A stretch of DNA of 64,000 nucleotides from Vombatus ursinus (Eukaryota; Chordata; Mammalia; Diprotodontia; Vombatidae), in assembly GCF_900497805.2 (NCBI RefSeq), contig NW_020949602.1:9668298-9732297 (forward strand). Reading direction: 5' to 3'. This document shows, piece after piece, positions 40,960 to 51,542 of the stretch. The translations under genes were made by a program, and so were the position numbers. The notes beneath the pieces were generated by a model. That model did no database searches and was not told the origin of the DNA. It saw only the letters and a list, made by a program, of their open reading frames with translations. Numbering within the stretch: position 1 is the first letter of the stretch; the number at the start of each line of letters is the position of its first letter.

Positions 40960-41600
40960 CCACCTCCACGAGACCTAGCCCAGCTGGTCCTTCTCGGGCC
41001 TCGAGAGCCGCCATGCTGGCTCAGGTCACCCTCACTCCTCACTGGACCAATGGCCTGGAACAGCGCGCTGCCATGACAACAGCAGCAGCAGCGGCTAACC
41101 AACATCCTTCCCACTGGCTTCCCAGCCTCCTCCTTCCCCATTCTGATCCATTCTCCACACAAGTGATCGTGGTTTTCCTTAAGTAGGGAAGGCCACAAAC
41201 TCCAGGGGCTCCTGTTATCTCTAGAATCAAATACCACCTTGTCTTCCTGGCATCCCAGCCAAGTTTTCCATTGTCTATCAGAGCCCTTCCCACCCGCTAT
41301 GGCCCAGCCAGGCTGGTCTTCTCTCTGCTCCTCGGCCTCTATCTCCCTGTGGCTCCCGCTGCTTAGAACGCAGTTTCCATTAATGCTCACCTCAAAAGCC
41401 ACCTTCCACATGAGGCCTTCCTGCCAGAGACCAGCTCCTCCAAACTTAGCAGGTCCCTATTTTGTATGTGCTCTATGCAGACATATTTTATCTCCCTCAC
41501 AAGAACATGACATTCTTTATGGGTAAAGACTTTGACTTCTGTCTTTGTATTCCCAGCATTAGTATAGGGCCTAGACCAGAATGTCCTTAAAAATGTTCAT
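40960..41600 (+). mobile_element. L2-type LINE 3' part
   Basis: Sense order: CTCCAGGGGCTCCTGTTATC, TAGAATCAAATACC, CTCACCTCAAAAGCCACCTT, TATTCCCAGCATTAGTATAG. It ends at the L2 terminus. The opposite orientation to its neighbours on both sides makes hairpins possible in the DOCK7 pre-mRNA. Confidence 0.82.
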
Positions 41601-41644
41601 TGTTTACCTAACCCACCATGAAGAGTGGAGGCTTGCTGAGTGAC

Positions 41645-41900
41645 ACCTGGAAACAGTCAAGAAACATTTATTAAGGGCCTACTAGGTGCCAAGCCCTGTG
41701 CTAACCACTGGGGATACAAAAAAAGGCAAAAGACAATCTTTGTTCTCAAGGAGGGTGAGGACATGCAGACAGACGGTGCAAAAATGCTATATACAGGATA
41801 AACTGGGAATAATCAGCAGCGGGAAGCCCTAGAATTGGGGGGGAGGGGTTGAGAAAGGCTTCCTGTAGAGGAGGGCACAGCACTGACTGAATGCCAGGGA
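41645..41900 (-). mobile_element. L2-type LINE 3' end
   Basis: Inverted order: AGAAACATTTATTAAGGGCC, TACTAGGTGCCAAGCCCTGT, ACCACTGGGGATACAAAAAA, GTTGAGAAAGGCTTCCTGTA. Confidence 0.85.
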
Positions 41901-42608
41901 GTCTCACTGATGGCTCCCACAGGCAAGTTATAGACGTGCCCAGTGGAATAATAAAGACAATAATATCAAGGTTGGGGGAATAAGCCCGTTCAGGTAGGCC
42001 CCAGGGGCTAGAGATTTCGTGTAAGAGGTCAAAGTGGCAAAACTCAGACGTGGGCTGGCTGCGGCGACAAACTCCTTCTAGATGTAACCCCCGGCGGCCC
42101 CTTCACTTTGTCTTCATTGCCCTGGTCCAGAAGGCCCCTGGGGAAAGCCCTGGCCTGAAGTGCCAGACCAGACAGCCTGGGGAGGGAGTGGGGTCCTGCC
42201 TGATGCAGGTCTCCAGGCAGACCCAGTGAGCATCAATCAGAGAAGGAAGGAGCTGGGGCACTTTGGGAGCCAGGAAGAAAAATCAAAGAATGATAACAAA
42301 AGAGGAGACACAGAGATCCAAGCCCTGCATGTCATGCATTCTGCAGCCTTTTGTAGAGATATCATGATTGAAGTTCTATGAACTCAGAGAAGAAATGAAC
42401 TCACGCAGAAATAGAGAACTGTAGGAAGAATCTTTGGAAGCCATGCAGAGACTGGAGACATGCAGAAGTGAGTAGCTACAGAGAGACAAGATTAGAGAAC
42501 GGCATTGGAATAGCAGCCTCTGCAGGACAGATTTGTCAGAAGCAGTTGGCCAACAGGGCAGAAGGCTGCACGAAGACCAAGGAGACGGGAATCTCAGCAG
42601 GCATTTAT
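41900..42608. other. Intron 1 stretch, not identified
   Basis: No exon or clear repeat. The right part (42240-42600) is purine-rich and ends at the sharp left edge of an L1. Confidence 0.4.
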
Positions 42609-42609
42609 T

Positions 42610-43880
42610 CATCTTGCAAAAAGATTATTGCCTAAAGTGGTGGATCAGTGGAATAGATTAGGTACAAATTCCATTACAGTAAACGACCACAGTAATCTAG
42701 TATATGATAAACCCAAAGAGCCAAGCTTTTGGAACAAAAACTCACTATTTGACAAAAACTGCTGGGAAAACTGGAAAACAGTATGGCAGAAAGTAGGTAG
42801 AGACCAACATCTCACACCATATAACAAGATAAGGTCAAAATGGGTACATGATTTACACATAAAGGGTGATACCATAAACAAATTAAGAGAGCTTGGAATA
42901 GTTTATCTGTCAGATTTATGGATAAGGGAAGAATTTAGGACCAAAGATGATATACAGTAATATAAAATAGATCATTTTAATTATAAAAAATTTTAAAAAT
43001 TTGCACAAACGAAACCAATGCAACCAAAATTATAAGGGAAGCAGAAAACTGGGGGAAATTTTTACAACAAGTATATCTGATAAAGGCCTCATTTCTCAAA
43101 TATATAGAGAACTGAGTCAAATTTATAAACATACAAGTCATTCCCCAACTGATAATTGGTCAAAGGATATGAACAGGCAGTTATCTGACAAAGAAATCAA
43201 AGTTGTCCATAGTCATATGAAAAAATGCTCTAAATCACTACTGATAGGAGAAATGCAAATTAAAACAGCTCCGAGGTACTATCTCACACCTATTAGATTG
43301 GCTAATAGGACAAAAAAGGAAAAGGTTGCATGTTAGAGGGGATGTGGGAAAACTGAGACACTAATGCACTGTTGGTGGAGCTGTGAACTGATCCAATCAT
43401 TTTGGAGAGCAATTTGGAACTAGGCCCAAAGGGATATAAAACTCTGCATACCCTTTGATCTAACAATATCACTGCTAGGTCTATATCCCAAAAACATCCA
43501 AAAAAAAAGGAAAAGGACCTATTTGTACAAAAATATTTATAGCAGCTCTTTTTGTGGTGGCTAAGAATTAGAAATCAAAGGGATGCCCATCAATTGGGGA
43601 AAGGCTAAACAAGCTGTGGTTTATGACTGTAATGGAATATAACTGTACTATAAGAAATGACAAGCAGGATGATTTCAGAAAAACCTGGAAAGACTTACAT
43701 GAACTGCTGCACAGTGAAGTGAACAGAACCAGGAGAACCACGGTAACAGCAATACTCTTCAACAAAGGATTGTACTACAATGATCCAAGACAATCCCAAA
43801 GCACTAATGGTGAGGCTGACTATTCGCCTCCAGAGAAAGAACTTGGAAAGAATCTGGAACTCAAAACTTTAAATAAAAAT
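42610..43880 (+). mobile_element. L1 LINE, ORF2 C-terminal region, 1.3 kb
   Basis: The sense strand at 42628-42957 stays open for 110 codons (opening MPKVVDQWNRLGTNSITVND, later IKGDTINKLRELGIVYLSDL) and again at 43001-43336. It continues through TACAAAAATATTTATAGCAG and fades near 43880 without a clear 3' terminus. Long open stretches suggest a fairly recent copy. Intron 1, antisense to DOCK7. Confidence 0.92.
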
Positions 43881-44034
43881 GTTTTAAAATTGAAGATAAA
43901 ACTCAAGATCATTGGTAACCTCCAAGAGAACAGTTCCACTATCAAAGTGGGAAGAGGAGCCATATTACACAGAATTGTGTGAAAAGAAAGTTGAAGTAGT
44001 AAGTGTACACCCCATATTCCAGGTATATGACAGC

Positions 44035-44089
44035 AACAAAAAAAGGAAGGAAGGAAAAGAAAGAAAGAGAGAGAGAGAAAGAGAGATAG

Positions 44090-44120
<31 letters not shown>

Positions 44121-44127
44121 AAGAGGA

Positions 44128-44163
<36 letters not shown>

Positions 44164-44195
44164 GAAAGAAAGAAAGAAAGGAAGGAAGAATACTA
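44035..44195. repeat. (GAAA)n / (GA)n purine tract
   Basis: About 160 bases of GGAA, GAAA and GA units, all purine on the plus strand. The frame through it (KERKRERERE...) is not a gene. Such tracts can form triplex DNA and vary in length. Confidence 0.92.
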
Positions 44196-44299
44196 TGTGA
44201 CAGTCACTAGAAAGGGCAGGAGAATCAAATGAAATTATTTTAGTGATGGGAAAAACCTATGTTTAAAAGTCTAAAGGGAAAAGTCTATAGGCAAGAAAA

Positions 44300-44640
44300 A
44301 TATTGCAGATGTTAGAAGAAGAAGGAATAACTGTGAGATGGCCTGAGATTTGGAGGAAGTGGGAAAGGATAGAATCCACAGTATGGTGCAGACTTTGGCT
44401 TTAGCAAAGACAATCCATTCCTCTGAGACTAAAGAAAATGATGACAAAACAGTGGTAGAGTCAGCAAAATGTACAGTGAAGGATGGAGATTCTTTAAAGG
44501 AGCTCACAAAAATTGTAATATTTTCAAAGTCTGAGGTGAGATTATCTGCTAAGAAAGAATGAGCAGGAAAGAAATAAGGGTTTAAAGAAGAAGACCAAGT
44601 CTAGACTAAGTGCTGTGCTATGAAAATTGATAAGGGAGAA
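44300..44640 (-). mobile_element. L2-type LINE ORF2 fragment
   Basis: Inverted order resembling upstream L2 ORF2: TTGGCTTTAGCAAAGACAAT, CCATTCCTCTGAGACTAAAG, GTACAGTGAAGGATGGAGAT. Diverged. Confidence 0.5.
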
Positions 44641-45060
44641 CAGAAAAGATAAAGAAACTAACTTCATGGGGCCCAAGTTGAAAATAATCTTAAACTCATG
44701 AGCCAGGCTGGACCAGACCATACAGATGAAATTTCTACCACAGCCTATAATTTCACTGGAAACACATTCAAAGCTGCCACTTGGGCAGCTCGGTGTCCAG
44801 TGTCAGTGACAATGACAGCCAAGCCAAGATGGCGGAGGCAGCCTTTAGGAAGCTGATTGACAGGCCTGTGGCATCGTTCTCTTGCACAGTGTGAACCCTA
44901 GACCTCCCAGAAAGGACATGTCATCTAGCTTGTTAAGCCCTTTAATCAATGCCACCGACTGAACATCAAGGAACAAACACAAGGATTCACTAAAGCATAT
45001 TCTCAAGCAGCCGAGCACTAATCTCGGATGGCTGAAAAACCAATCAGGACAGAACGGCTT
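44640..45060. other. Intron 1 stretch, not identified
   Basis: No exon or named repeat. A CCAAGATGGCGGAGG string at 44823 looks like an L1 5' motif but has no L1 around it. Confidence 0.35.
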
Positions 45061-45330
45061 GCCTTCTACACTGAGGGCTTTTGCCCAGGTCCGAGTCTAA
45101 GAAGGAGCTGAGAGGGCAAGGCCCAAGCTCGAGGTCTGACCCAGGCCCCTCCCTCGGAGAGAACCTTTCCAGCGCCCCCATCTCTATCAAGTAGGGCCTG
45201 ATTATTTCCATGTGGTGACTCCCCTTGAGAATGGGAGTGCCCAGAGGCCAGACCGGGGTTCTGCCTTTCTTTGTAACTCCAGCACACAGCACATAGTAAA
45301 CAATTAATAAATGTCTGTTGACTGACAGCA
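45060..45330 (+). mobile_element. L2-type LINE 3' end
   Basis: Clear sense terminus: CCCCTTGAGAATGGGAGTGC, TTTGTAACTCCAGCACACAG, AATTAATAAATGTCTGTTGA. The left part is diverged. Confidence 0.75.
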
Positions 45331-45674
45331 GTATCTTCATATATTAACTAAAGATGTTAGTAAAAAGCCAAACTTCCTAAGTTTGGAGAAAAATCTGGTT
45401 CTCAAACTGACCTTAAGTCACATCATAAATCCTGAAGGCCACAGAGGAATGGTTAGTAAGGAAAGGGGAAAATATCTCATTTCCCAGATTAAACAGTGAA
45501 TGGAAATCACCGGACACCGAGCTGGGCCAATCAGGTCATATCACTAATGAACAGGCTTCAGGCAGATGGGCTGAATGTAACACATGCATCATCTGTCCCA
45601 TCCTTTAACACAAGAGGTCAAATTTAAAATAGTATATTTTTAAATTCTGAGTCAAAATACCATAACACTATGTC

Positions 45675-46165
45675 TACTCAATTCCACAAACATTTATTAA
45701 GTTACTACTATGTGCACTGTGCTATGGACACAAAGACAAAAATCTATCTGGTCCAGCAGCCCTCAAGAAGCTTCCATTCTACTGGAAAGATACAAACTCT
45801 GTGCAGCTAAGGAAATACCAGCCGGTTTCAGGAAGGAGGCAGGACCAGAAAAGGGCCCCACAGGAGAGAGAGCTGGAGCCGATCCTGGGAAGAAGCTCGA
45901 GGCTCCAGCTCCAGGTGCAGAGAAAGCAGAAAAAAGAGGAAAACAGGGCAGGCAGAGGGGGTACCGGAAATGCCCGGACCCCTAGGAGGCCAGTGTGGCT
46001 GGAACAGACAGTGCCTGAAGGGGAGAAACCATGAAATCAGGGTGGACAGGCCGGGCAGGCCAGACTGCAGAGGGCTTAAGCCACTGGCGAGGCGGGAAGG
46101 CCTGGAGGCAGACTGACAGGCTGGCCAGGATCCACCAGGGGATTTTATCTTTGAACTGGGCACCC
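45675..46165 (-). mobile_element. L2-type LINE 3' part
   Basis: Inverted order: AACATTTATTAAGTTACTAC, CAGCCCTCAAGAAGCTTCCA, GGAGGCCAGTGTGGCTGGAA, GGGCTTAAGCCACTGGCG. Faces the sense copies on both sides. Confidence 0.75.
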
Positions 46166-46379
46166 AAACTAGAGGGAAAGGCTTTTTTATTCTTCCACTT
46201 TCTGACCTATCTCCAAACACACAGCCAGCCCTTCTCATCAAACAGCTCCCATCATTAGAGCCCTGTACACACATCTCATCTGCAGACACACAGTACAACT
46301 GTCAGTATCCTGACAAACTGATGCTCAGAGACGTGAGGGGCCTTGCCCATATTGTGAAGCAGATGCAGCCATAGACAGG

Positions 46380-46590
46380 GCTGTAAGCTGGGATCCTAGC
46401 AGAGCCAAGGCTGGATCCTGCCTCAGACATCTACCAACCGGGTGACCTGAGGAGAGTCATTTAACATCTGCCTCAGTGGCCTCCTCTGTAAAATGGGGGT
46501 GATAACAGCTGCCTCCCAGAGCAGCTGTGAGTATCCCATGAGGTAGTGTATGTGAGCACTGTGCAAAGCCCAAGGTGCTGCACAGCGCCA
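46380..46590 (+). mobile_element. CORE/MIR-type SINE
   Basis: Sense copy: GGCTGGATCCTGCCTCAGAC, AGTCATTTAACATCTGCCTC, CTCTGTAAAATGGGGGTGAT and a worn tail. Moderately diverged. Confidence 0.75.
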
Positions 46591-46599
46591 TTGGAGGAG

Positions 46600-47215
46600 A
46601 TGCTATCTCCTGACTCCCAGATGCCTCTTAACAAACTCAAATGCTTCATTCTTCATCTGCTTCAAAGCCTTCAAAACCTGTTCACCCTCCTCCTTATTCT
46701 ATCGCACCAAGGACTACTCCAGGCACTGGCCTGGGAACAGAGAAGGTGCCAACCTCCTTGGGAGAGTGGAGGGGCTTCCCCATTCAGGGAGGGCCTTACT
46801 CCCAAGTCCAGTCCCCATCCATCCGTGTCCATGAATCACTCCCTGCCTGCAAAGCCTCTACCCTTCCAAGATTCCAGCACTCCCACAACCATGCTGTCCC
46901 CTTCTCTTCACCACGCCAAGGCCAGCGGCCACCTCAAAGTTCTATCTGACTCACTCCCACCTAAAATCCAACCCAGACCCCATTGCTCCACACATCCTTG
47001 AAGTTTCTTAATATGTCTCTTACAGTCTTACACACCTACGTGAACCGTATCTCGGCTGTCTTTACAGAGGATTTGTTTGTGCATGTCTTCCATGTCCCAG
47101 TGTAGATATCTTAACCTGCCCCATCCGATTATAAACTCCTACACAGTTAAGAGACAATGTCTTGTTTCTTTTGTATCTTCCCATGTCCCATGTTCCAGTG
47201 CTCAACAAAACATTT
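46600..47215 (+). mobile_element. L2-type LINE 3' part
   Basis: Sense order: AAATGCTTCATTCTTCATCT, GCTTCAAAGCCTTCAAAACC, GATTATAAACTCCTACACAG, AGTGCTCAACAAAACATTTT. Ends at a worn L2 terminus. Confidence 0.65.
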
Positions 47216-47818
47216 TTGAAAGAACAATTTACTTAGGGATTTTAAATGTTTAAAAGGGCTTTATTTTTCCCATGAATGTTTATGTAATGGTGTCACAAAT
47301 CCATGCTACAAAAAAAAAAACGATTAAACAGTTTTGTTTTGCTTTGTTTTGTCAGAAATAAGACCGAGCAATCCCAGGAGAAAATACACAAGTCACAGCA
47401 ACAGTGTGTAGTTATGGTTATCACAACATCCAAATGTATACAGGAAAAAGAGGGAAAAAATTACAAAATTTAAATTTCATCTTCAAAACACAAAGCTTAA
47501 AGAAAAAGTGTGATTTTCAAATGAAAAAGGACAAAACCCCAAACAAGAAGCTAACAGATGAAGCTACAGACCAAGGAGCAGGAGAAAAGGAAGCTCAGAC
47601 AAGCGAAAACTAGCAAGCAGCCGTCAAAGAGAAACAGAAAGCCCCTGGAAAGAAAGATGAGCTCCGGCTGGCGCCTGGGAGAAGTTTACTGCTCTTCCAT
47701 CGATCGGATCTGCAAAGAGCTCCCTTCTCCTTGACTAAATACTACAGACTGTACTTCTCTCAAAGCCATTCTTTCCTCTCTGGGTCTCAGTCCCCATGTC
47801 TGTAAAATTTCAGTTAAA
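47215..47818. other. Intron 1 stretch, A-rich, not identified
   Basis: Contains an A run at 47311-47320 and TTTTG units (47331-47352). No exon is seen. Confidence 0.4.
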
Positions 47819-47819
47819 T

Positions 47820-48015
47820 GTTAAGTGGAACAGTGGATGGAACACTAGGCCTGGAGCCAGGAAGACCTGACTAGTTGTGTGACCCTGGCCAAGTCACTTA
47901 ACCGCTGCCTGCCTCAGTTTCCTTATCTGTAAAATGGGGATAATACTAGCACCTACTCACAGGGCTGTTGTGAGGACCAGATGAGGTCATATTTGTTAAA
48001 AGTGCTGGACACATG
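47820..48015 (+). mobile_element. CORE/MIR-type SINE
   Basis: Sense copy: GGCCTGGAGCCAGGAAGACC, GCCAAGTCACTTAACCGCTG, CCTTATCTGTAAAATGGGGA, CAGGGCTGTTGTGAGGACCA. Well preserved core. Confidence 0.88.
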
Positions 48016-48480
48016 CAAGAGAACCTGAGGATCACGGGCTGATGGAAGTCTCCTGGAAAGCAATTCGACGTTCTGCGTGGCCACTCTCACGCAATGGAAT
48101 GGGCCCTTTTGGCAGGTCTCCTTCCCCAGAGGCCCCCAGCTGGAATGACCCCTCCCTGCCAGAGGGAGAGAGCTGGGAGCGGGCTCGGTCACCCCCATGT
48201 GGCCTCCAGCTCCGACAGGCCTCACCTCGGGGGCCACGTGGAAGGTCCGCAGCTGCACCAGAGGGAGACCTGAAAAGGGGAGGACAAAATACCCAAACAC
48301 AAGGAAGGCACATCTGGGAAGCTGGAGACACTGGAAGATGCACGCGCTTGGCAGAGGGCTCGGTCGAGCACTGCCGGTGGGGCCGTGGGCCTCGGTTTCC
48401 TAGTCTGTAAAATGGACTTGAATGAGATCGTCTCTGAGGTCCCTTTCAACTCTGACTCTCTGACTTTCTGATCTGTAGGG
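48015..48480. other. Intron 1 stretch with a MIR-like end
   Basis: 48378-48475 has a MIR-like 3' part (CTAGTCTGTAAAATGGACTT, AGGTCCCTTTCAACTCTGAC). The rest (48020-48370, G/C-rich) is not identified; overlapping frames on both strands are not supported. Confidence 0.45.
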
Positions 48481-49247
48481 ATGCCGTCCACCACCGGATA
48501 TGTTCAAGATGAGACTGGTGAAGAGGGAGAGCAGGGCCCGGGGACAGGCGAGAAGAAGCAGGGTCAGCAGACGGAGAGTTGTCTCTGAGGAAGAGGCCAA
48601 AGGCAGGGGACACTGGATCATTCCAGTACATGAAGGGGAGTCACTGTACAAAGACTCCGAAGGCAGGAAGGGACCAGATTCGGAAGAGCTTTAAAAGTCA
48701 AAAACTAGTGTGTACTTTTGCTCCTGAAGGTAACAAGGAGCCAGTGGAATTTACTGAGTAGGGCATGACATGGTCAGACCTGGGCTCCAGAAGATCACCT
48801 GACAGCTGAACGGGGAATGGACTGGAGTGAGGAGAGACTGGAGGCCTGAGGACCCATCAGGAGGCACGAGATGGGGAGGGCCAGCCCTCCAGGGCAGCTC
48901 TCAGTGAAGAGAAGGTGACATGGAAAAGGGATGCTGTGAAGGGAGATAGGAGTCTTGGGAACACTTGGGATAGGGGTCTGGGGACTAAGACAGAGTGAGT
49001 CCAGGATGGCGGTGAGCCTGGGGGTCCGGGAAGATGGTGGTACCCTCCACAGCAACAGGGAAGGTCAGAAAAAGGAAGTCTAGGGGGAAAGATAACGAGT
49101 TCTGTTTTGGAAATGTTGAGTCTGAGGTGTCCATGGGACATATCACTGAAGATGTCCAACAGGCAATTGGTAACATCAAACTGAAGCTTAGAAAAGAGGT
49201 CAGGGATGGAGAAACAGATCTGAGAATCACTTTCATAGAGGGAATAA

Positions 49248-51007
49248 GTAAACACAGAATTCCAGAGAATAACAAGGAGATTAGAAAGTTCTCTTAAATG
49301 AGTAATGCAAAGAAATCAAAGAAAATAATAGAATGGGAAAGACAAGAGATCTCTTCAAGCAAATCAGAGATCTCAAGGGAATGTTTCATGCAAAAATGGG
49401 CATGATAAAAGACAAAAATAACAAGGACTTAGAGAGGCAGAAGAGATCAAGAACACAAAAAAGAACTATACAAGGAAGATTTTAACATCACCGATAACTA
49501 TGAAGATGTGATTACTGATCTGGAGACAGACAGCCTAGAAAAAGGAAGTCAAGTGGGAATGACTTAGGAAGCATTGCTTCAAATAGGCTAGCAGAAGTGA
49601 TGGATTCCAGCTGAGCTATTTAAAATCCTAAAGGGTGATGCTGTTAAAGTACCACACTCAACAGGCCAACACGTCTGGAAAATCAACAGTAGCCACTGGC
49701 TTGGGAAAGATCAGTTTTTACGTCCCAATCCTAGAGAAGGCAATGCCAAGGAATGTTTAAATTACTAAACAACTGTGCTCCTTTCACACACTAACAAGGC
49801 TCTGCTTACGATTCTGCAATCCAGACTTCAGCAATATGTGAACTAAGAATTACCAGAAGAGCAGACTGGTTTTTGAAGAGGCAGAAGAACTAGAAACCAA
49901 ATTGCCAACATTCACCGGATTATGGAGAAAGCAAGGGAGTTCCAGAAAAACATCTATCTCTGCTTCATTGACAACACTAAAGCCTTTGACTGAGTGAATC
50001 ACAAAAAAATGTGGCAAATCCTCAAAGAGATGGGAGGACCAGATCATCTTACCTGTCTCCTGAGAAACCTTTATGTAGGTCAGCAAGCAACAGTTATAAC
50101 CAAACACGGAATGACTGATTGGTTTAATATTGGAAAAGGAGTACAACAAGGACGTATACTGGCACCTTCTTTATTTAACTTATATGCAGAGTACATCATG
50201 CAAAATACAAGGCTGGACTAATCAAAAGCTGGAATTAAGGTTGCTGGGAGAAATATCAACAATCCCAGATATGCAGATAATACCTCTCTGATGGCAGAAA
50301 GTGAAGGAGAATTAAGAAGACTCTTGATGAGGGTGAAAGAGGAGAGCATAAAAGCTAGCTTGCTGCTTAACATCAAAAAAGCAAAGATCTTGGCAACTGC
50401 TCTCATCACTTTCTGGCAAATAGAGGGAGAAGAAATGGAAGCAGTGTCAGATTTTATATTCTTGGCCTCAAAGATCAATGCAGATGACGACTGCACCATG
50501 AAATTACAAGACATCTGCTCCTTGGGAGGAAAGTTATGGCCAATCCGGATAGTGGACTAAAAAGCAGAGACATTACTTTGCTGTAAAGGTCCGTATAGTT
50601 TGGACTACAAGGAAAGCTGAGCACCAAAGAATTGACACTTTGGAATGGTGGTGCTGGAGAAGACTTTTGAGAGTCCCTTGGACAGCAAGGAGATCAAATC
50701 AGTCAATACTTAAAGAAATTAATTCAGACTATTCACTGGAAGGTCAAATACCGAAGCTGAGACTGAAATATTTTGGCCACATAATGAGAAGACGGAACTC
50801 ACTGGAAAAGACCCTGATGTTGGAAAAGATTAAAGGCAAAAGGAGAAGGGGACAGCCGAAAATGAGATGGATAGAGAGTGTCACGGAAGCAATGGGCGTG
50901 AGCTTGGACAGACTTGGAGAGACAGTGGAGGAGAGAAGGGCCTGGTGTGCTGTGACCCATGGAGTCATGAAAAGTCAGACACAACTGACCAACTGAACAA
51001 CAACAAT
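49248..51007 (+). mobile_element. RTE/BovB-type LINE, 5'-truncated, 1.76 kb
   Basis: The sense strand encodes worn RTE-clade reverse transcriptase: LCFIDNTKAFD (palm motif A) near 49959-49991, GPDHLTCLLRNLYVGQQATV, FNIGKGVQQGRILAPSLFNL, YADN at 50270-50281 where active copies have YADD, and the C-terminal block WCWRRLLRVPWTARRSNQSI to MKSQTQLTN. It ends with the family tail CTGAACAACAACAATAAT. The endonuclease half is missing and the frame is broken several times. It closely resembles BovB, known from squamates, ruminants and marsupials. Inserted in an L2. Confidence 0.93.
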
Positions 51008-51040
51008 AATGGAACCCATGGGAGCGGATGGTATCCCTAC

Positions 51041-51232
51041 GCAAGATAGTTCTCAACCTCTTTTGTGTCCTGGACGCCCCACCTCCCGGCCCCAGGAGTG
51101 TGGTCAAGCTCATGGACTCTTCAGAACAACGTGCTAAAATGCATAAAATACTTAGTATTACAAAGGAAACAAATTATCTCAAAATATCTTAAAAAAATTA
51201 AAATAAGTTCACAGACCCAGGTTAAGACCCTC
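51041..51232 (+). mobile_element. Short DNA transposon (hAT-like MITE)
   Basis: About 190 bases with worn inverted ends (TTCTCAACCT at the left, AGGTTAAGA at the right) and no coding capacity. Internal order: GCATAAAATACTTAGTATTA, CAAAGGAAACAAATTATCTC, TTCACAGACCCAGG. L2 sequence continues on both sides. It is the most complete of four copies in the window. Confidence 0.75.
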
Positions 51233-51440
51233 TTGTAAAGAGGGAGAGAAGGGCCCAGGAGAGACCTTCGGGAAACACCCACATGTGAGTGAAAGAAGAT
51301 TCAGCAAAAGAGACAGAGACAGGGCAGTTACAGCGGTAGAAAGAGAACCAGGAGAGAACAGTATCATGGAAAAGGGTCAACGCTGGCCAGTCAAAGGCTG
51401 CTGCGGGCAAGGGGGAGGAGGAGGATGGAGAAAGGCCATT

Positions 51441-51542
51441 TCCGTTGTTGCTGTTCCATATTCAGTCATGCCCGTCTCCTCATGACCCCATATGGGTTTT
51501 CTTGGCACAGATACCAGATGGTTTGCCATTTGATTCTCCAGT
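51441..51542 (-). mobile_element. RTE/BovB 3' tail element
   Basis: A 100-base inverted RTE tail (GTTGTTGCTGTTCC at the left edge, GGGTTTTCTTGGCACAGA inside). GGAGAAAGGCCATT at 51427-51440 and GGAGAAAAGGCCATT at 51543-51557 are a near-perfect target-site duplication, so it is a separate insertion from the RTE at 49248. Confidence 0.85.

Noticed and set aside
40881-41411. 176-codon minus-strand frame
   Set aside because: It spans the antisense of an L2 3' part, has no splice support and no family match.
42628-43336. Two open frames of about 110 codons as genes
   Set aside because: Both are L1 ORF2 C-terminal sequence in standard order.
44035-44195. Lys/Arg/Glu-rich frame over the purine tract
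   Set aside because: Simple repeat translation, not a protein gene.
44815-44850. L1 5' end at the CCAAGATGGCGGAGG string
   Set aside because: No L1 5' UTR or ORF1 sequence follows on either side.
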